From Vibrio sp. HB236076 (lineage in GTDB: Bacteria; Pseudomonadota; Gammaproteobacteria; Enterobacterales; Vibrionaceae): a stretch of 64,000 nucleotides of DNA. Of this stretch, positions 8,954 to 17,426 are shown one piece after another. The position numbers and the translations under genes were made by a program. The stretch lies in assembly GCF_040957575.1 (NCBI RefSeq), contig NZ_CP162601.1:1798001-1862000 (forward strand), in the 5' to 3' direction. Within the stretch, counting starts at the first letter, position 1. Each line of letters opens with the position of its first letter. The notes beneath the pieces were generated by a model. It did no database searches. It had not been told where the DNA came from and saw only the letters and a list, made by a program, of their open reading frames with translations.

Positions 8954-10120
8954 CTAAGGCTGGGATTTTATCGCTTGGGTGGACGCTTTGGGCAAAATGG
9001 CATTGAGTAGCCCATAACCAATTAGCGCCGATGTGGTAGAGCCAATCAAAATACCCAGGCGTGCTAAGGTATCAAACTCGCGATTGGCATCGCCAAAGGC
9101 CAGCGATGATATGAATATCGACATAGTAAAGCCAATACCGCATAACACGGACACAGCAAAAATGTGTTTAAAGTTGATTCCCTCTGGCAATTTAGCCCAG
9201 CCGAGCTTCACGGATAACAAACTGAAAGTGAAAATACCCAGTGGTTTGCCCACTAACAAGCCTAATGCAACCCCTAACGGTACCATAGACACTAAGTTAT
9301 CAAACGATACCCCCTGAAGAGCGATACCAGCATTGGCAAAGGCGAATAGAGGCAAAATACCAAAGTTGACGTAGTTCTCTAATCCGTGCTCTAAGGTTTT
9401 CAGTGGCGAAGATTGCTTTTCTTTGCCTTTTAATGGAATAGCAAAACCAATCACTACCCCAGCCAGAGTGGCGTGCACGCCAGATTTCAACACCGCCAAC
9501 CATAAAATTGTGCCGACGACCAAGTAAGCGCTTAACTTGGTGACATTTTTGTAATTCATGTAGAACAGCAACAAGGTCATAGCAAAGCCAATTGCTAACG
9601 CCAACGTCGATAAGTCGCTGCTGTAAAACAGCGCGATAATCACGATCACACCTAGGTCATCAATGATCGCCAATGCCAACAAAAACACTTTGAGTGCGAC
9701 AGGGACGCGGTTGCCCAAAATGGCCATCACGCCGAGAGCAAATGCGATATCCGTTGCCGCTGGAATCGCCCATCCTTGAATCGCTTCAGGGGTTTGCTGG
9801 TTAAAAAAGACATAAACCAGAGCTGGCGCTAACATGCCGCCAATCGCGGCAATTGCGGGAAATAGTGCGGTTTCTTTTGACTTTAATGCCCCTTCTATCA
9901 ATTCTCTTTTGACTTCTAAACCAATCAACAAGAAAAAGATTGCCATTAAACCGTCGTTAATCCAGTGAGAAATCGACAAACCGAACACATAGGTATGTAA
10001 AGAGGAATCGTATAGTGAGGCCAAAGGAGAGTTGGCCACGATCATAGCCAATACGGCAGACAGAACCAATAGAATACCGCCAGCGGATTCCATTTTAAAA
10101 AATTGACGAAGTTTATCCAT
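8954..10120 (-). CDS. nhaA: NhaA Na+/H+ antiporter
   Basis: Electrogenic inner-membrane antiporter (two H+ in, one Na+ or Li+ out) for sodium and alkaline-pH tolerance. It is 388 aa, the usual length, with about 12 membrane helices. Key residues seen: the ion-binding pair D154-D155 in AIIDDLGV (D163/D164 in E. coli), D124 in ATDIAFALG (E. coli D133), H216 in SGVHATLAG (pH-sensor region) and the lysine in VGKPLGIF (E. coli K300). The start is the ATG at 10120, after GATAAGGATCACTGGT. The 250-bp upstream gap holds unusual inverted repeats, listed separately. I saw no nhaR beside it. Confidence 0.95.
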   Translation of the reverse strand: MDKLRQFFKMESAGGILLVLSAVLAMIVANSPLASLYDSSLHTYVFGLSISHWINDGLMAIFFLLIGLEVKRELIEGALKSKETALFPAIAAIGGMLAPALVYVFFNQQTPEAIQGWAIPAATDIAFALGVMAILGNRVPVALKVFLLALAIIDDLGVIVIIALFYSSDLSTLALAIGFAMTLLLFYMNYKNVTKLSAYLVVGTILWLAVLKSGVHATLAGVVIGFAIPLKGKEKQSSPLKTLEHGLENYVNFGILPLFAFANAGIALQGVSFDNLVSMVPLGVALGLLVGKPLGIFTFSLLSVKLGWAKLPEGINFKHIFAVSVLCGIGFTMSIFISSLAFGDANREFDTLARLGILIGSTTSALIGYGLLNAILPKASTQAIKSQP

Positions 10121-10283
10121 TACCAGTGATCCTTATCAGTGTAACGAGACATAAATAACACAAGGGCTCAGTGTATCCCTTGATTGAGTTTCGGAAAAAT
10201 CGATTGTTTAGATATAACCTTTCGCAAAAACCGAAACGTCATCCATGTTTGATTGATTTTATCGTCGTCATTGCGTTAGGTTA

Positions 10284-10337
10284 TTTCGCGTGAATCACTC
10301 ACTTATTACTTAGATTAAGTGGGTTAAATTCACGAAA
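10284..10337 (-). promoter_or_regulatory. Long nested inverted repeat upstream of nhaA
   Basis: Outer arms TTTCGCGTGAAT (10284-10295) and ATTCACGAAA (10328-10337) pair with a single bulge. Inner arms CACTTA (10299-10304) and TAAGTG (10316-10321) pair inside them. Nearer the gene, ATAACC (10214-10219) is complementary to GGTTAT (10279-10284), and CAAGGG / CCCTTG (10161-10182) forms a hairpin close to the start codon. Read on the nhaA strand, this could be a regulatory mRNA leader or stacked operators. It also lies next to the stop of the attH-like gene, so the outer hairpin may serve as that gene's 3' end. Confidence 0.5.
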
Positions 10338-10371
10338 CTGTAGACAGTATAGCAAAGCTGACTTTTCAGAC

Positions 10372-11484
10372 TTATTTGGAGAGGATTTGAAAAAAGCCCG
10401 AACCGCCTTGTGTGCCATAGGCATAAACTTGCCCTTGCCACATAGTACTTTGCTCCGCTACCTTATCACCGAGTTGCACAGGTTGAGTTGTAAGGTAAAT
10501 ACTGTATTTGGGAATACTCAACTTCCATTTCAGCGACTTATGAGTGTGTTCGGTTATCTCATCGCTTGCAACGGGATCAAGTGATACTTCGTTAGGCGTC
10601 AAATAGTCAACATTTCCGTCTGCATCGACCAAACTGGCGGTCGTCGTCGGTAGCTGTTGATCATTGTGATAACGCCAAACGGATAAGTAGCGATCGTCAT
10701 CGAGTCGCAAGCGCAACCACTGCCAATCTTGATCGGCCAAATGATACAGTTGCGAGCCCCAAACGTGATCAACCCAAGCTCGCCCACTCACGGGTACTGG
10801 AACACCGTCTAACGTGATGACACCAGAAATCTGATTTCTGGGCGCAGAAAGATTGTAAAACCAAGCATCTGGTCTACTTTTGATTCGCCATAAGCCATTT
10901 TGGCCGAACTTAAGCCAACCTGGCGTTTGTTGTTCAATATCGAGATTCACGGCAAAGTCGCTACCGCGTACCTTGAGCTTAGCGGCGTTGCTGTCGCGGT
11001 AAGTATTTAGTTGCCAATCATCAATCCACAATTTCATTGGCCTCGATGAGGTCCCAGCTTGGCCAAAGCCACCACGCGCAATGCGACTGGCCATCCAGGA
11101 TTTTTGCAAAGAAACCATCGTCGCTTGTGCGTAGTAACGCTGTTCATTTTGCCAACCTGTGTGCGCTGGAGTGGCCAGGTTTACTTGCAGAAATTGCCAT
11201 TGGAAACGATAGCTGTGCCCCTGTTTATCATTCAACACCGCGTACATTTGCCAGATCTCGTTGGCACTGCTTTGATGAAAGGCCAGGTCGTTTGGTAAAG
11301 TCAGCCCCTCAGGCGCATTACCGGGCCGGTCAGGGGCTCGAACGCTGAGCTCTGGCAATTGCGGATTGTGTCTTTGTTCTTGCCGCAAATGAGTAAAGTA
11401 ACCAACAATAATCACCAGCCAACAAATGACTAATCCGATCACCAACCATTTTAATGGTACGGACAGCAGTGCGTTTTTACTCAT
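10372..11484 (-). CDS. AttH/CrtC-like membrane-anchored lipocalin-fold protein
   Basis: Member of the AttH / carotenoid 1,2-hydratase-like superfamily (two lipocalin-like beta-barrels). The enzymatic role of non-carotenoid members is unknown. It has one N-terminal membrane helix (about residues 11-28, WLVIGLVICWLVIIVGYF), so the body is probably periplasmic. Family marks: the GRAWVDHVWGSQ motif (about 235-246) and the preceding FYNLSAPRNQISG stretch. The start overlaps the permease stop as ATGA (11481-11484), indicating translational coupling and a shared job with the ABC exporter. No carotenoid genes are visible, so hydratase activity on carotenoids is unlikely. Confidence 0.75.
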   Translation of the reverse strand: MSKNALLSVPLKWLVIGLVICWLVIIVGYFTHLRQEQRHNPQLPELSVRAPDRPGNAPEGLTLPNDLAFHQSSANEIWQMYAVLNDKQGHSYRFQWQFLQVNLATPAHTGWQNEQRYYAQATMVSLQKSWMASRIARGGFGQAGTSSRPMKLWIDDWQLNTYRDSNAAKLKVRGSDFAVNLDIEQQTPGWLKFGQNGLWRIKSRPDAWFYNLSAPRNQISGVITLDGVPVPVSGRAWVDHVWGSQLYHLADQDWQWLRLRLDDDRYLSVWRYHNDQQLPTTTASLVDADGNVDYLTPNEVSLDPVASDEITEHTHKSLKWKLSIPKYSIYLTTQPVQLGDKVAEQSTMWQGQVYAYGTQGGSGFFQILSK

Positions 11485-13934
11485 ACCGCTCTCCTCAACG
11501 CTGTGATGGCGCTTTTATGAATCAAACGCCATACTGGTAATGCCCCTGCAAACATCATGGCACACATTGCCCAGACAATGGTTTTTGCGTATTGCCATGG
11601 CAAAAGTTGCCAATCGATAGACCAACCGAACGAATGCTGTAATAAAATATCCACAATCATGTACGAAATACCAATACCCAGTGGTACAGCAACCAAGGCA
11701 CTGATCAAAGCAAATAACACCAATTGACCACCACCCAGTATGATTAGCTCTTTTCCCGTCACTCCTAAGCAGCGCAACAATGCCGTTTGCCTTTGCCGAG
11801 CGACTTCACCTGACAAAGTGGCAAAGAACAAGCCCATAACAGCAATGACCAATGTAATGTGGCACAAGGCATCCGCAATAAAAAAGGTGCGGTCAAACAA
11901 TCCCATCGCCCTTTGGTGCAACCTACCACTGTCATAGATATTTTCACTGTTGATATGAAAGGTTTGCTCTAGCCCCTGTTTAACCGAATGAATTTGCTCG
12001 GGGTTGTACAATTGCACCCCAATACTGACACTGCCAGCGCGCTCAAAATAATTTGTCCAGTTGCTCTGTGACAACATCAATTGATTGTAAGGGTTGCCAT
12101 AATCGTAGTACACCCCAACCACCAGCCATTCACTGCCAAGCGGTGAGACGAGATCGAGCCGGTCTCCTGGCGAAATATTGTATTTTAACGCCATCGATTC
12201 ACTGACCATCAAACTGCGTGAGTGATGTAATAAATACCAATAATTGTTGACCGATGATTTCACGGTCAAGGCATTAAATTCCGAAATCGTCTCTCCAGTG
12301 CTCACCACTTGAAGTTGTCCACGTGCGGTGTGTAACTCCGTTTGCCAACGCCAATTAAGCTGATCAACTTGGGGTTGTTTGAGTAGCCATTGTTCGATCT
12401 TAGTCGTGTTTTGGTGGGTAGGTGACAAGTACAAATCCGCCGCCAATCGCTGAGATAACCATTTATCCGTGGTATCGCGAAAGCTACCCACCATGGTCTC
12501 GACGCCAATATTGGCGGCCAGTGCTAACAAAAACGCCATTAATGCAATACCGCGATAGCTCATGCTAGAAGCGGCATCGGAGAAAAACCAACGCCAAACA
12601 ACGGAAGGTACAGACTTCGCCAAACCGCGAAAACACTTCCAGAGTAGATAAGGCGTCATCAAAGCCACGCTTAACAAAGTAAACACAATGATTAAAAAAC
12701 CAGCCTCTAAGCTTTTTGGCAATAGGAGCATCATCCAAGCAAGCAAAGCAAAAACGATCGCGGCCCACGCTTGCCAAAACAATTCTCGCCCCGATGAGCG
12801 CAAACTCGACAAGCGCATGCTCAGTTGAATGGGTTGACTGCGGTGCAAGCGGATTAAAGGCCAGAAACAAGCCGCCAAGGTACCAGAAAAAGTCAACAAT
12901 AAACTAAAGGCCGCTGCGGACCAACTCATCGAAATGGTTAGACCCACATTGGCGCCATAGAGATCGTTTAAGCTGGTTGCCACTTTGTAAATCAACTGAT
13001 TAGCCAGCAATAATCCCAACCCATTACCGGCAATCCAAGCAAAACTTATCATCAGAGTCAGCTCAATTAATATCGCTTGTACCACCTGTTTGCCTGTGAC
13101 TCCTAATTGTCTCAAGTTGCCGATAAGGGGCAAACGTTGAACAAAGGTCATCGACATCGCCTGATAAAAGATAAACAAGCCCACCAAAAAGGCCAACAAC
13201 CCCATCGCGGTGAGGTTCATATGAAATGCTTTGGTGAGAGAAGACAATTCTTGACGATTGTTTTTAATCACCTTTAAACCATCGGGGAGAAACGACTTTA
13301 ACTCTGCCATTTGACTGGTAGACAAAGTTTGGCAAGCGATACGAGAAAAACCGGAAATGGTTTGAAATTGACGTAACACCCGCATATCCGCCAGCATGTT
13401 ACTGCCTGATAACACTTTGTTTTGATCGATTTTGATCGGTCCAATCTGACTGCCATCTTGCATAACAACCATTTGACCATTGACCCAACCTTGTGTTTCG
13501 GCCAAATCATTTCCAACTAACACCGGGTAAGGAAACTCACTCAGCTCAAGATTGTTTAATGCTTGCTCCGAACCACTAGGGTATAAGGCCAACATTGCCA
13601 CAGGATCAAAACCAATCACATTGACGTTGATACCACTTGACGCACTAAAACGCCTAACATCAAAAGGGTAACATTGGGTGAATCCGGCTTGGCGCAACTG
13701 GATATAAAAACCTTGCGGTACTTTAAAAGCAGCGTGCTTGGTTTGAATGCGGTAGGGAAAAGGATTGGTAAAAATTTTACCGCTGTAACTGTAACTTTGT
13801 TTAGCATGCTGGTTAATGGTTGTCACCCCGACGAGTAGAGAAACGCCTAAGGTCAACCCCAATAGAACCAGCAGCATTTGCAAAGGGTGTCGACGATAAT
13901 GACCTAATAGCGCCTTAACTACTGGCCACAACAT
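11481..13934 (-). CDS. FtsX/LolE-type ABC transporter permease
   Basis: Type VII (MacB/LolC/FtsX-like) permease of 817 aa with duplicated architecture: an N-terminal helix (about residues 18-38), a periplasmic domain, three helices (about 240-370), helices near 390-470, a second periplasmic domain, and three C-terminal helices. Such long permeases with AttH partners use ATP to move substrates on the periplasmic side or extract lipids, rather than carry solutes across the membrane. The start at 13934 is chosen because AAGGGGGA lies 8 bases upstream; it overlaps the ATPase gene by 20 bp. An in-frame upstream start (14003) lies deep inside the ATPase gene. Confidence 0.85.
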   Translation of the reverse strand: MLWPVVKALLGHYRRHPLQMLLVLLGLTLGVSLLVGVTTINQHAKQSYSYSGKIFTNPFPYRIQTKHAAFKVPQGFYIQLRQAGFTQCYPFDVRRFSASSGINVNVIGFDPVAMLALYPSGSEQALNNLELSEFPYPVLVGNDLAETQGWVNGQMVVMQDGSQIGPIKIDQNKVLSGSNMLADMRVLRQFQTISGFSRIACQTLSTSQMAELKSFLPDGLKVIKNNRQELSSLTKAFHMNLTAMGLLAFLVGLFIFYQAMSMTFVQRLPLIGNLRQLGVTGKQVVQAILIELTLMISFAWIAGNGLGLLLANQLIYKVATSLNDLYGANVGLTISMSWSAAAFSLLLTFSGTLAACFWPLIRLHRSQPIQLSMRLSSLRSSGRELFWQAWAAIVFALLAWMMLLLPKSLEAGFLIIVFTLLSVALMTPYLLWKCFRGLAKSVPSVVWRWFFSDAASSMSYRGIALMAFLLALAANIGVETMVGSFRDTTDKWLSQRLAADLYLSPTHQNTTKIEQWLLKQPQVDQLNWRWQTELHTARGQLQVVSTGETISEFNALTVKSSVNNYWYLLHHSRSLMVSESMALKYNISPGDRLDLVSPLGSEWLVVGVYYDYGNPYNQLMLSQSNWTNYFERAGSVSIGVQLYNPEQIHSVKQGLEQTFHINSENIYDSGRLHQRAMGLFDRTFFIADALCHITLVIAVMGLFFATLSGEVARQRQTALLRCLGVTGKELIILGGGQLVLFALISALVAVPLGIGISYMIVDILLQHSFGWSIDWQLLPWQYAKTIVWAMCAMMFAGALPVWRLIHKSAITALRRAV

Positions 13935-14586
13935 GCAATTGTCCCCCTTGTAAACGAATTTTCCCCGAGGTGTGTTGAGCAACTTGTTCACTATGAGTGA
14001 CAATTAACAAAGTGGCATCGAGCTCTTTGGATAACGAGGTCAATAAACGCATCACAGCTTCTGCATTGCGCTCATCTAAACTCCCAGTCGGCTCATCAGC
14101 CAAGATAAGCTTGGGTTGCATGTAAAGCGCTCTGGCAATCGCCGCTCTTTGTTGCTGGCCACCGGAAAGCTCTTCAGGATAACGGTTGACTAATGAGAGT
14201 AAATCAAGGGCCGAGAGAATAAGACGCCATAGTTCGGCGTCTTCATCAAGCCCTTTCAGTTGACGACTAAAACGAATGTTATCGGCAATGTTCAGGGTAG
14301 GCAGTAGATTAAACTGTTGAAAAACGTGGCCAATGTGGTTACGACGAAATTCGGTGCGCTCTTTTTCACTGGCGCTGTGCATCAAAAAGCCAGAAAATTC
14401 GATCAAGCCACTGTCGGCAATATCAACGCCTGAAATAAGGTTGAGTAAGGTGCTTTTTCCTGCCCCACTCTCCCCCATCAATGCCAATTGTTCGCCGCGA
14501 GCCAAAGTCAATTGTGCTCCTTGTAAAACAGGGTGAAATTCATCCCCGTCCACATAGCCTTTGCTTATATTTTTTAATGACAGCAT
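13915..14586 (-). CDS. ABC transporter ATP-binding protein (LolD/MacB-like)
   Basis: Nucleotide-binding subunit for the FtsX-type permease just downstream. Visible in order: Walker A GESGAGKST (about residues 39-47), Q-loop VFQQFNLLP, signature LSGGQQQR, Walker B LILADEPTG and the switch histidine in VTHSEQ. It is 223 aa, standard for LolD-type ATPases. The ATG at 14586 is preferred over a TTG one codon upstream. A promoter-like sequence lies just before it. Membership in the true Lol lipoprotein system is unlikely, because the accompanying permease is a single 817-aa protein and an AttH-like gene follows. Confidence 0.9.
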   Translation of the reverse strand: MLSLKNISKGYVDGDEFHPVLQGAQLTLARGEQLALMGESGAGKSTLLNLISGVDIADSGLIEFSGFLMHSASEKERTEFRRNHIGHVFQQFNLLPTLNIADNIRFSRQLKGLDEDAELWRLILSALDLLSLVNRYPEELSGGQQQRAAIARALYMQPKLILADEPTGSLDERNAEAVMRLLTSLSKELDATLLIVTHSEQVAQHTSGKIRLQGGQLHVVASS

Positions 14587-14612
14587 CAATCAACCATATA
14601 CTTCTCAGTTTG

Positions 14613-14642
14613 AGTATAAGAATCTACACTAAATGTGATCAA
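14613..14642 (-). promoter_or_regulatory. Putative promoter of the ABC-AttH operon
   Basis: On the - strand: TTGATC, 18 bases, TATACT. The -10 matches consensus at 5 of 6 positions, and the box lies about 27 bp before the ATPase start. Confidence 0.55.
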
Positions 14643-14726
14643 TCTTAAAGATATGATCGCCGTTTAAGTGAGTAAACTTTATTATCATTAACGACTTAGC
14701 CTGTTTTAGTGCCAGAAAACCTTCTG

Positions 14727-15392
14727 TTATTGTGCGCGATAAGAAAAGGGAATTTCAGCCAATCTATCGCCTAAGTTATTGGGGAAAATCAAATATTCTC
14801 CGTGGTATTTCACGTTGGATTTATAGTCAGTCACTTTATGCACTAAAAAACCGTGCTCAAAGGCCATTGAAATAAACGCTTGATGATTACCGCGCACAAA
14901 CCAACTCATTGGTTTTATCAATTGTTCTTGTTCAAAATTGTCAGAACATTGATCAGCGCACAACACCAACGAGTCTTGACCTTCAGTAAAAATCTGAACT
15001 TTTCCTTGATTAACAACTGGCTCAGAGGTGCTGACTTCCCAATCCTGTGCTTCCATTGCATCGAGAAATGCTTCTATTTGGTTGTCTGTTACCGCAACAA
15101 CAGGTTGCCCCTCAGCCGGCAAAATCTCGCGATAAAAGGCACGAATATTGGCAAAGAGTTGTGGAAACTGTGCCTGATTGCCTTTAGAGCGCCCCATCTT
15201 TTGCCAGCGAATCAAATCCGGTTGAACACTTCGAGGAAACTGTTTGTCTTTGATTTTTTTGGTCATCCACCGCAATAGAAAATGATTGTTGGCCACCGGA
15301 GCATCGACCAAACGGCCTTTTTGATGCTCGGCTTCCATCGATGTCAGGGCTTCAGTGACCACGTTTTGTATGTCGTAACCGTATTGATTCAC
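14727..15392 (-). CDS. DUF2913 family protein
   Basis: Uncharacterised cytoplasmic protein typical of vibrios (221 aa with this start). No membrane segment or signal. Conserved-looking stretches: RWQKMGRSKGNQAQ, FLDAMEAQDWEVSTSEP and SNVKYHGEYLIFP. The start is taken as GTG at 15392, because GGGAG lies 7 bases upstream and the GTG overlaps the stop of the drug-exporter gene as GTGA. Another start at 15440 would place 48 bp inside that gene without a better signal. Coupling to the exporter suggests co-regulation; the function is unknown. Confidence 0.75.
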   Translation of the reverse strand: MNQYGYDIQNVVTEALTSMEAEHQKGRLVDAPVANNHFLLRWMTKKIKDKQFPRSVQPDLIRWQKMGRSKGNQAQFPQLFANIRAFYREILPAEGQPVVAVTDNQIEAFLDAMEAQDWEVSTSEPVVNQGKVQIFTEGQDSLVLCADQCSDNFEQEQLIKPMSWFVRGNHQAFISMAFEHGFLVHKVTDYKSNVKYHGEYLIFPNNLGDRLAEIPFSYRAQ

Positions 15393-16594
15393 GCTTTTCT
15401 CCCAAAAATCCAATAACACGATGCAGAACAAAGTGCACACAGTGCCATAATAAATAACATTGGCCAGGCTTTATCTCCAGGTAAGGCGGCAACGACCGCA
15501 CTCATCACAGAGCCCATACCAAATCTCAAGGTTCCCGTTAACGAAGAGGCGGTTCCCGCCATGTGTCCATAGCCACTGAGCAACAATCCCATCGCGTTAC
15601 TGCCAATCATGGAAATGGTGCCGATGAACAGCATGACAAAAACCACAACCGCCGTGATACCACCATCCAATAGCCAGGTAAAAAAGAGCCCAATCCCCGC
15701 GGTTAATTGTAACGTCAAACCAAGGCGCAACATGGCATGTGACCCCATGCGACGAACGAGACGGCTGTTGACCATCGTCAGCGCAATCATGGAAAGAATA
15801 TTCAATCCAAACAAATACCCGAAGTATTGTGCCGGTATCTGATAGATTTCAATATAAACGAAAGAGCCTGCGGTCACAAAAACGAACATGCCGCCAAACG
15901 AGAACGCACCGGCAAAAATCAAGCCCATCACCGTTGAATTGCGCAGTAAAGAAGCGTAATTTTTCAGCGTCGCTGACAGTTTAAGAGGTTGCCGATGTTC
16001 GGCTGCCAGGGTTTCTGGAATTTTCCACAGCACCAACGCAATCACGAGTAGAGAAAACAGCGCTAACGACCAAAATATTGCACGCCAACCAAACCAATCG
16101 GCCAAGTGACCACCTAATAAAGGGGCAACCAAGGGGGCCATGGTCAGTACCAAGGTGACAAATGACATCGCACGTGAAAACTCTTCGCGGTCAAACATGT
16201 CTCTTACCACCGCTTGCACAATCACCGCCGCTGCCGCCCCCGCAAAGCCCTGCAAGGTACGAATAAAGGTTAAGGTCTCCACCTGTTCAACTTGAGCACT
16301 GGCCATGGCCGCCAAGGCAAAAGCACCAATCCCCAACAGCAACACAGGCCGACGACCATAACTGTCGGCTAACGGGCCGTGAATCAACTGACCAATCGCA
16401 AACCCGGCAGCATAAGCGGTTAAGGTCAATTGCACCGCCCCTGGTGTGGAATTTAATGCTGTGGCAATCGCGGGCATGGCCGGTAAGTAAAGATCAATGG
16501 CCAGAGGGGTCAATCCCCCGATGGCACCGAGAATGACAAACAACAACAAATTGACCTTGGGCCGCTCAATCGCGGCGCCAGCAGATGAGGCCAT
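15389..16594 (-). CDS. bcr: Bcr/CflA-family drug exporter (MFS)
   Basis: Proton-driven major-facilitator exporter of the Bcr/CflA subfamily (bicyclomycin, sulfonamide or dipeptide export in characterised members). It has 401 aa and about 12 membrane helices. Helix 1 shows TPLAIDLYLPAMPAIA, the subfamily mark. The loop between helices 2 and 3 reads GPLADSYGRRPVLL, the MFS motif A. Later, helix 5 carries the antiporter-type LVLTMAPLVAPLLGG. The start at 16594 is preferred (GGAGAG, 4 bases, ATG). The longer TTG version at 16633 lacks a good ribosome site. It forms a two-gene unit with DUF2913. Confidence 0.88.
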   Translation of the reverse strand: MASSAGAAIERPKVNLLLFVILGAIGGLTPLAIDLYLPAMPAIATALNSTPGAVQLTLTAYAAGFAIGQLIHGPLADSYGRRPVLLLGIGAFALAAMASAQVEQVETLTFIRTLQGFAGAAAAVIVQAVVRDMFDREEFSRAMSFVTLVLTMAPLVAPLLGGHLADWFGWRAIFWSLALFSLLVIALVLWKIPETLAAEHRQPLKLSATLKNYASLLRNSTVMGLIFAGAFSFGGMFVFVTAGSFVYIEIYQIPAQYFGYLFGLNILSMIALTMVNSRLVRRMGSHAMLRLGLTLQLTAGIGLFFTWLLDGGITAVVVFVMLFIGTISMIGSNAMGLLLSGYGHMAGTASSLTGTLRFGMGSVMSAVVAALPGDKAWPMLFIMALCALCSASCYWIFGRKA

Positions 16595-16656
16595 AAAACT
16601 CTCCAAATAGGCAAGGGTATTTTTGATCGCCAACCGCCATGGGGGCGAACTCTGTG

Positions 16657-17361
16657 TTAATGACTCAGTACTGACGCCACTTCTTCTTCAGTCAGGTAAC
16701 GGTATTCGCCCGGCTCTAGCTCTGGGTCGAGTTGAATACTTCCCACGGACTCGCGATGCAGGTGTTCCACTTTGTTACCAAGCGCTGCAAACATTCGCTT
16801 TACCTGATGGTATTTGCCTTCACTGATCGTCAACAAAACTTCGTTCTCTTCTCGGTCGACAATCTCCATTTTCGCCGGTAAAGTGGCGCTTTTTTCGTTG
16901 CGAAGCTCAATGCCCTCAAGCAGTTTTTGCTGGTAATCCTCACCAATCGGGTCGACAAGCCACACTCGATACGTTTTTTCACAGTGATGTTTAGGGGAGG
17001 TGATGCGATGCGACCATTGACCATCGTCAGTCAGTAACACTAACCCTGTGGTATCAACATCTAAACGGCCGGCAAAGTGCAATTTTTCCACATTGACTTC
17101 ATCCAATAAAACAAAGGCGGTGTGATTAAAGCCATCTTCATGAGAACAGACAAAACCTTGGGGTTTAAACAGCATAATATACCGCAAACCATGGGCACTT
17201 AATTGACGGCCTTGCCATTCAACACTCTGACTATCATCAACTTTTACCGCCGCGCTTTTGGTCGTGACCCCATCAATTGTCACTTCGCCAGATTTAATGA
17301 TTTTGCCCGCTTCTTTGCGAGTCGCGCCCAATGCATTACACAAAAATTTATCTAGTCTCAT
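16657..17361 (-). CDS. rsuA: RsuA, 16S rRNA pseudouridine(516) synthase
   Basis: Makes pseudouridine at position 516 of 16S rRNA during 30S assembly. It is 234 aa. The N-terminal S4 RNA-binding domain begins MRLDKFLCNALGATRKEA. The catalytic domain carries the aspartate motif AGRLDVDTTGLVLLTDDG, and a YHQVKRMF motif follows. The start at 17361 (GAGGTAAGC before ATG) fits the family, whereas an upstream extension to 17502 has no support. It is divergent from radD with a 65-bp gap, the order found in E. coli (rsuA-yejH). Confidence 0.95.
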   Translation of the reverse strand: MRLDKFLCNALGATRKEAGKIIKSGEVTIDGVTTKSAAVKVDDSQSVEWQGRQLSAHGLRYIMLFKPQGFVCSHEDGFNHTAFVLLDEVNVEKLHFAGRLDVDTTGLVLLTDDGQWSHRITSPKHHCEKTYRVWLVDPIGEDYQQKLLEGIELRNEKSATLPAKMEIVDREENEVLLTISEGKYHQVKRMFAALGNKVEHLHRESVGSIQLDPELEPGEYRYLTEEEVASVLSH

Positions 17362-17426
17362 GCTTACCTCATTTGATTTAAGTGCGCTATTATAGTGCGC
17401 TTTTAATGAAATAATAGAGGGGGAAC

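Noticed and set aside
14880..15278. 132-codon + strand frame opposite the DUF2913 gene
   Set aside because: Composition-driven shadow; no start signal, and the opposite strand is a conserved family.
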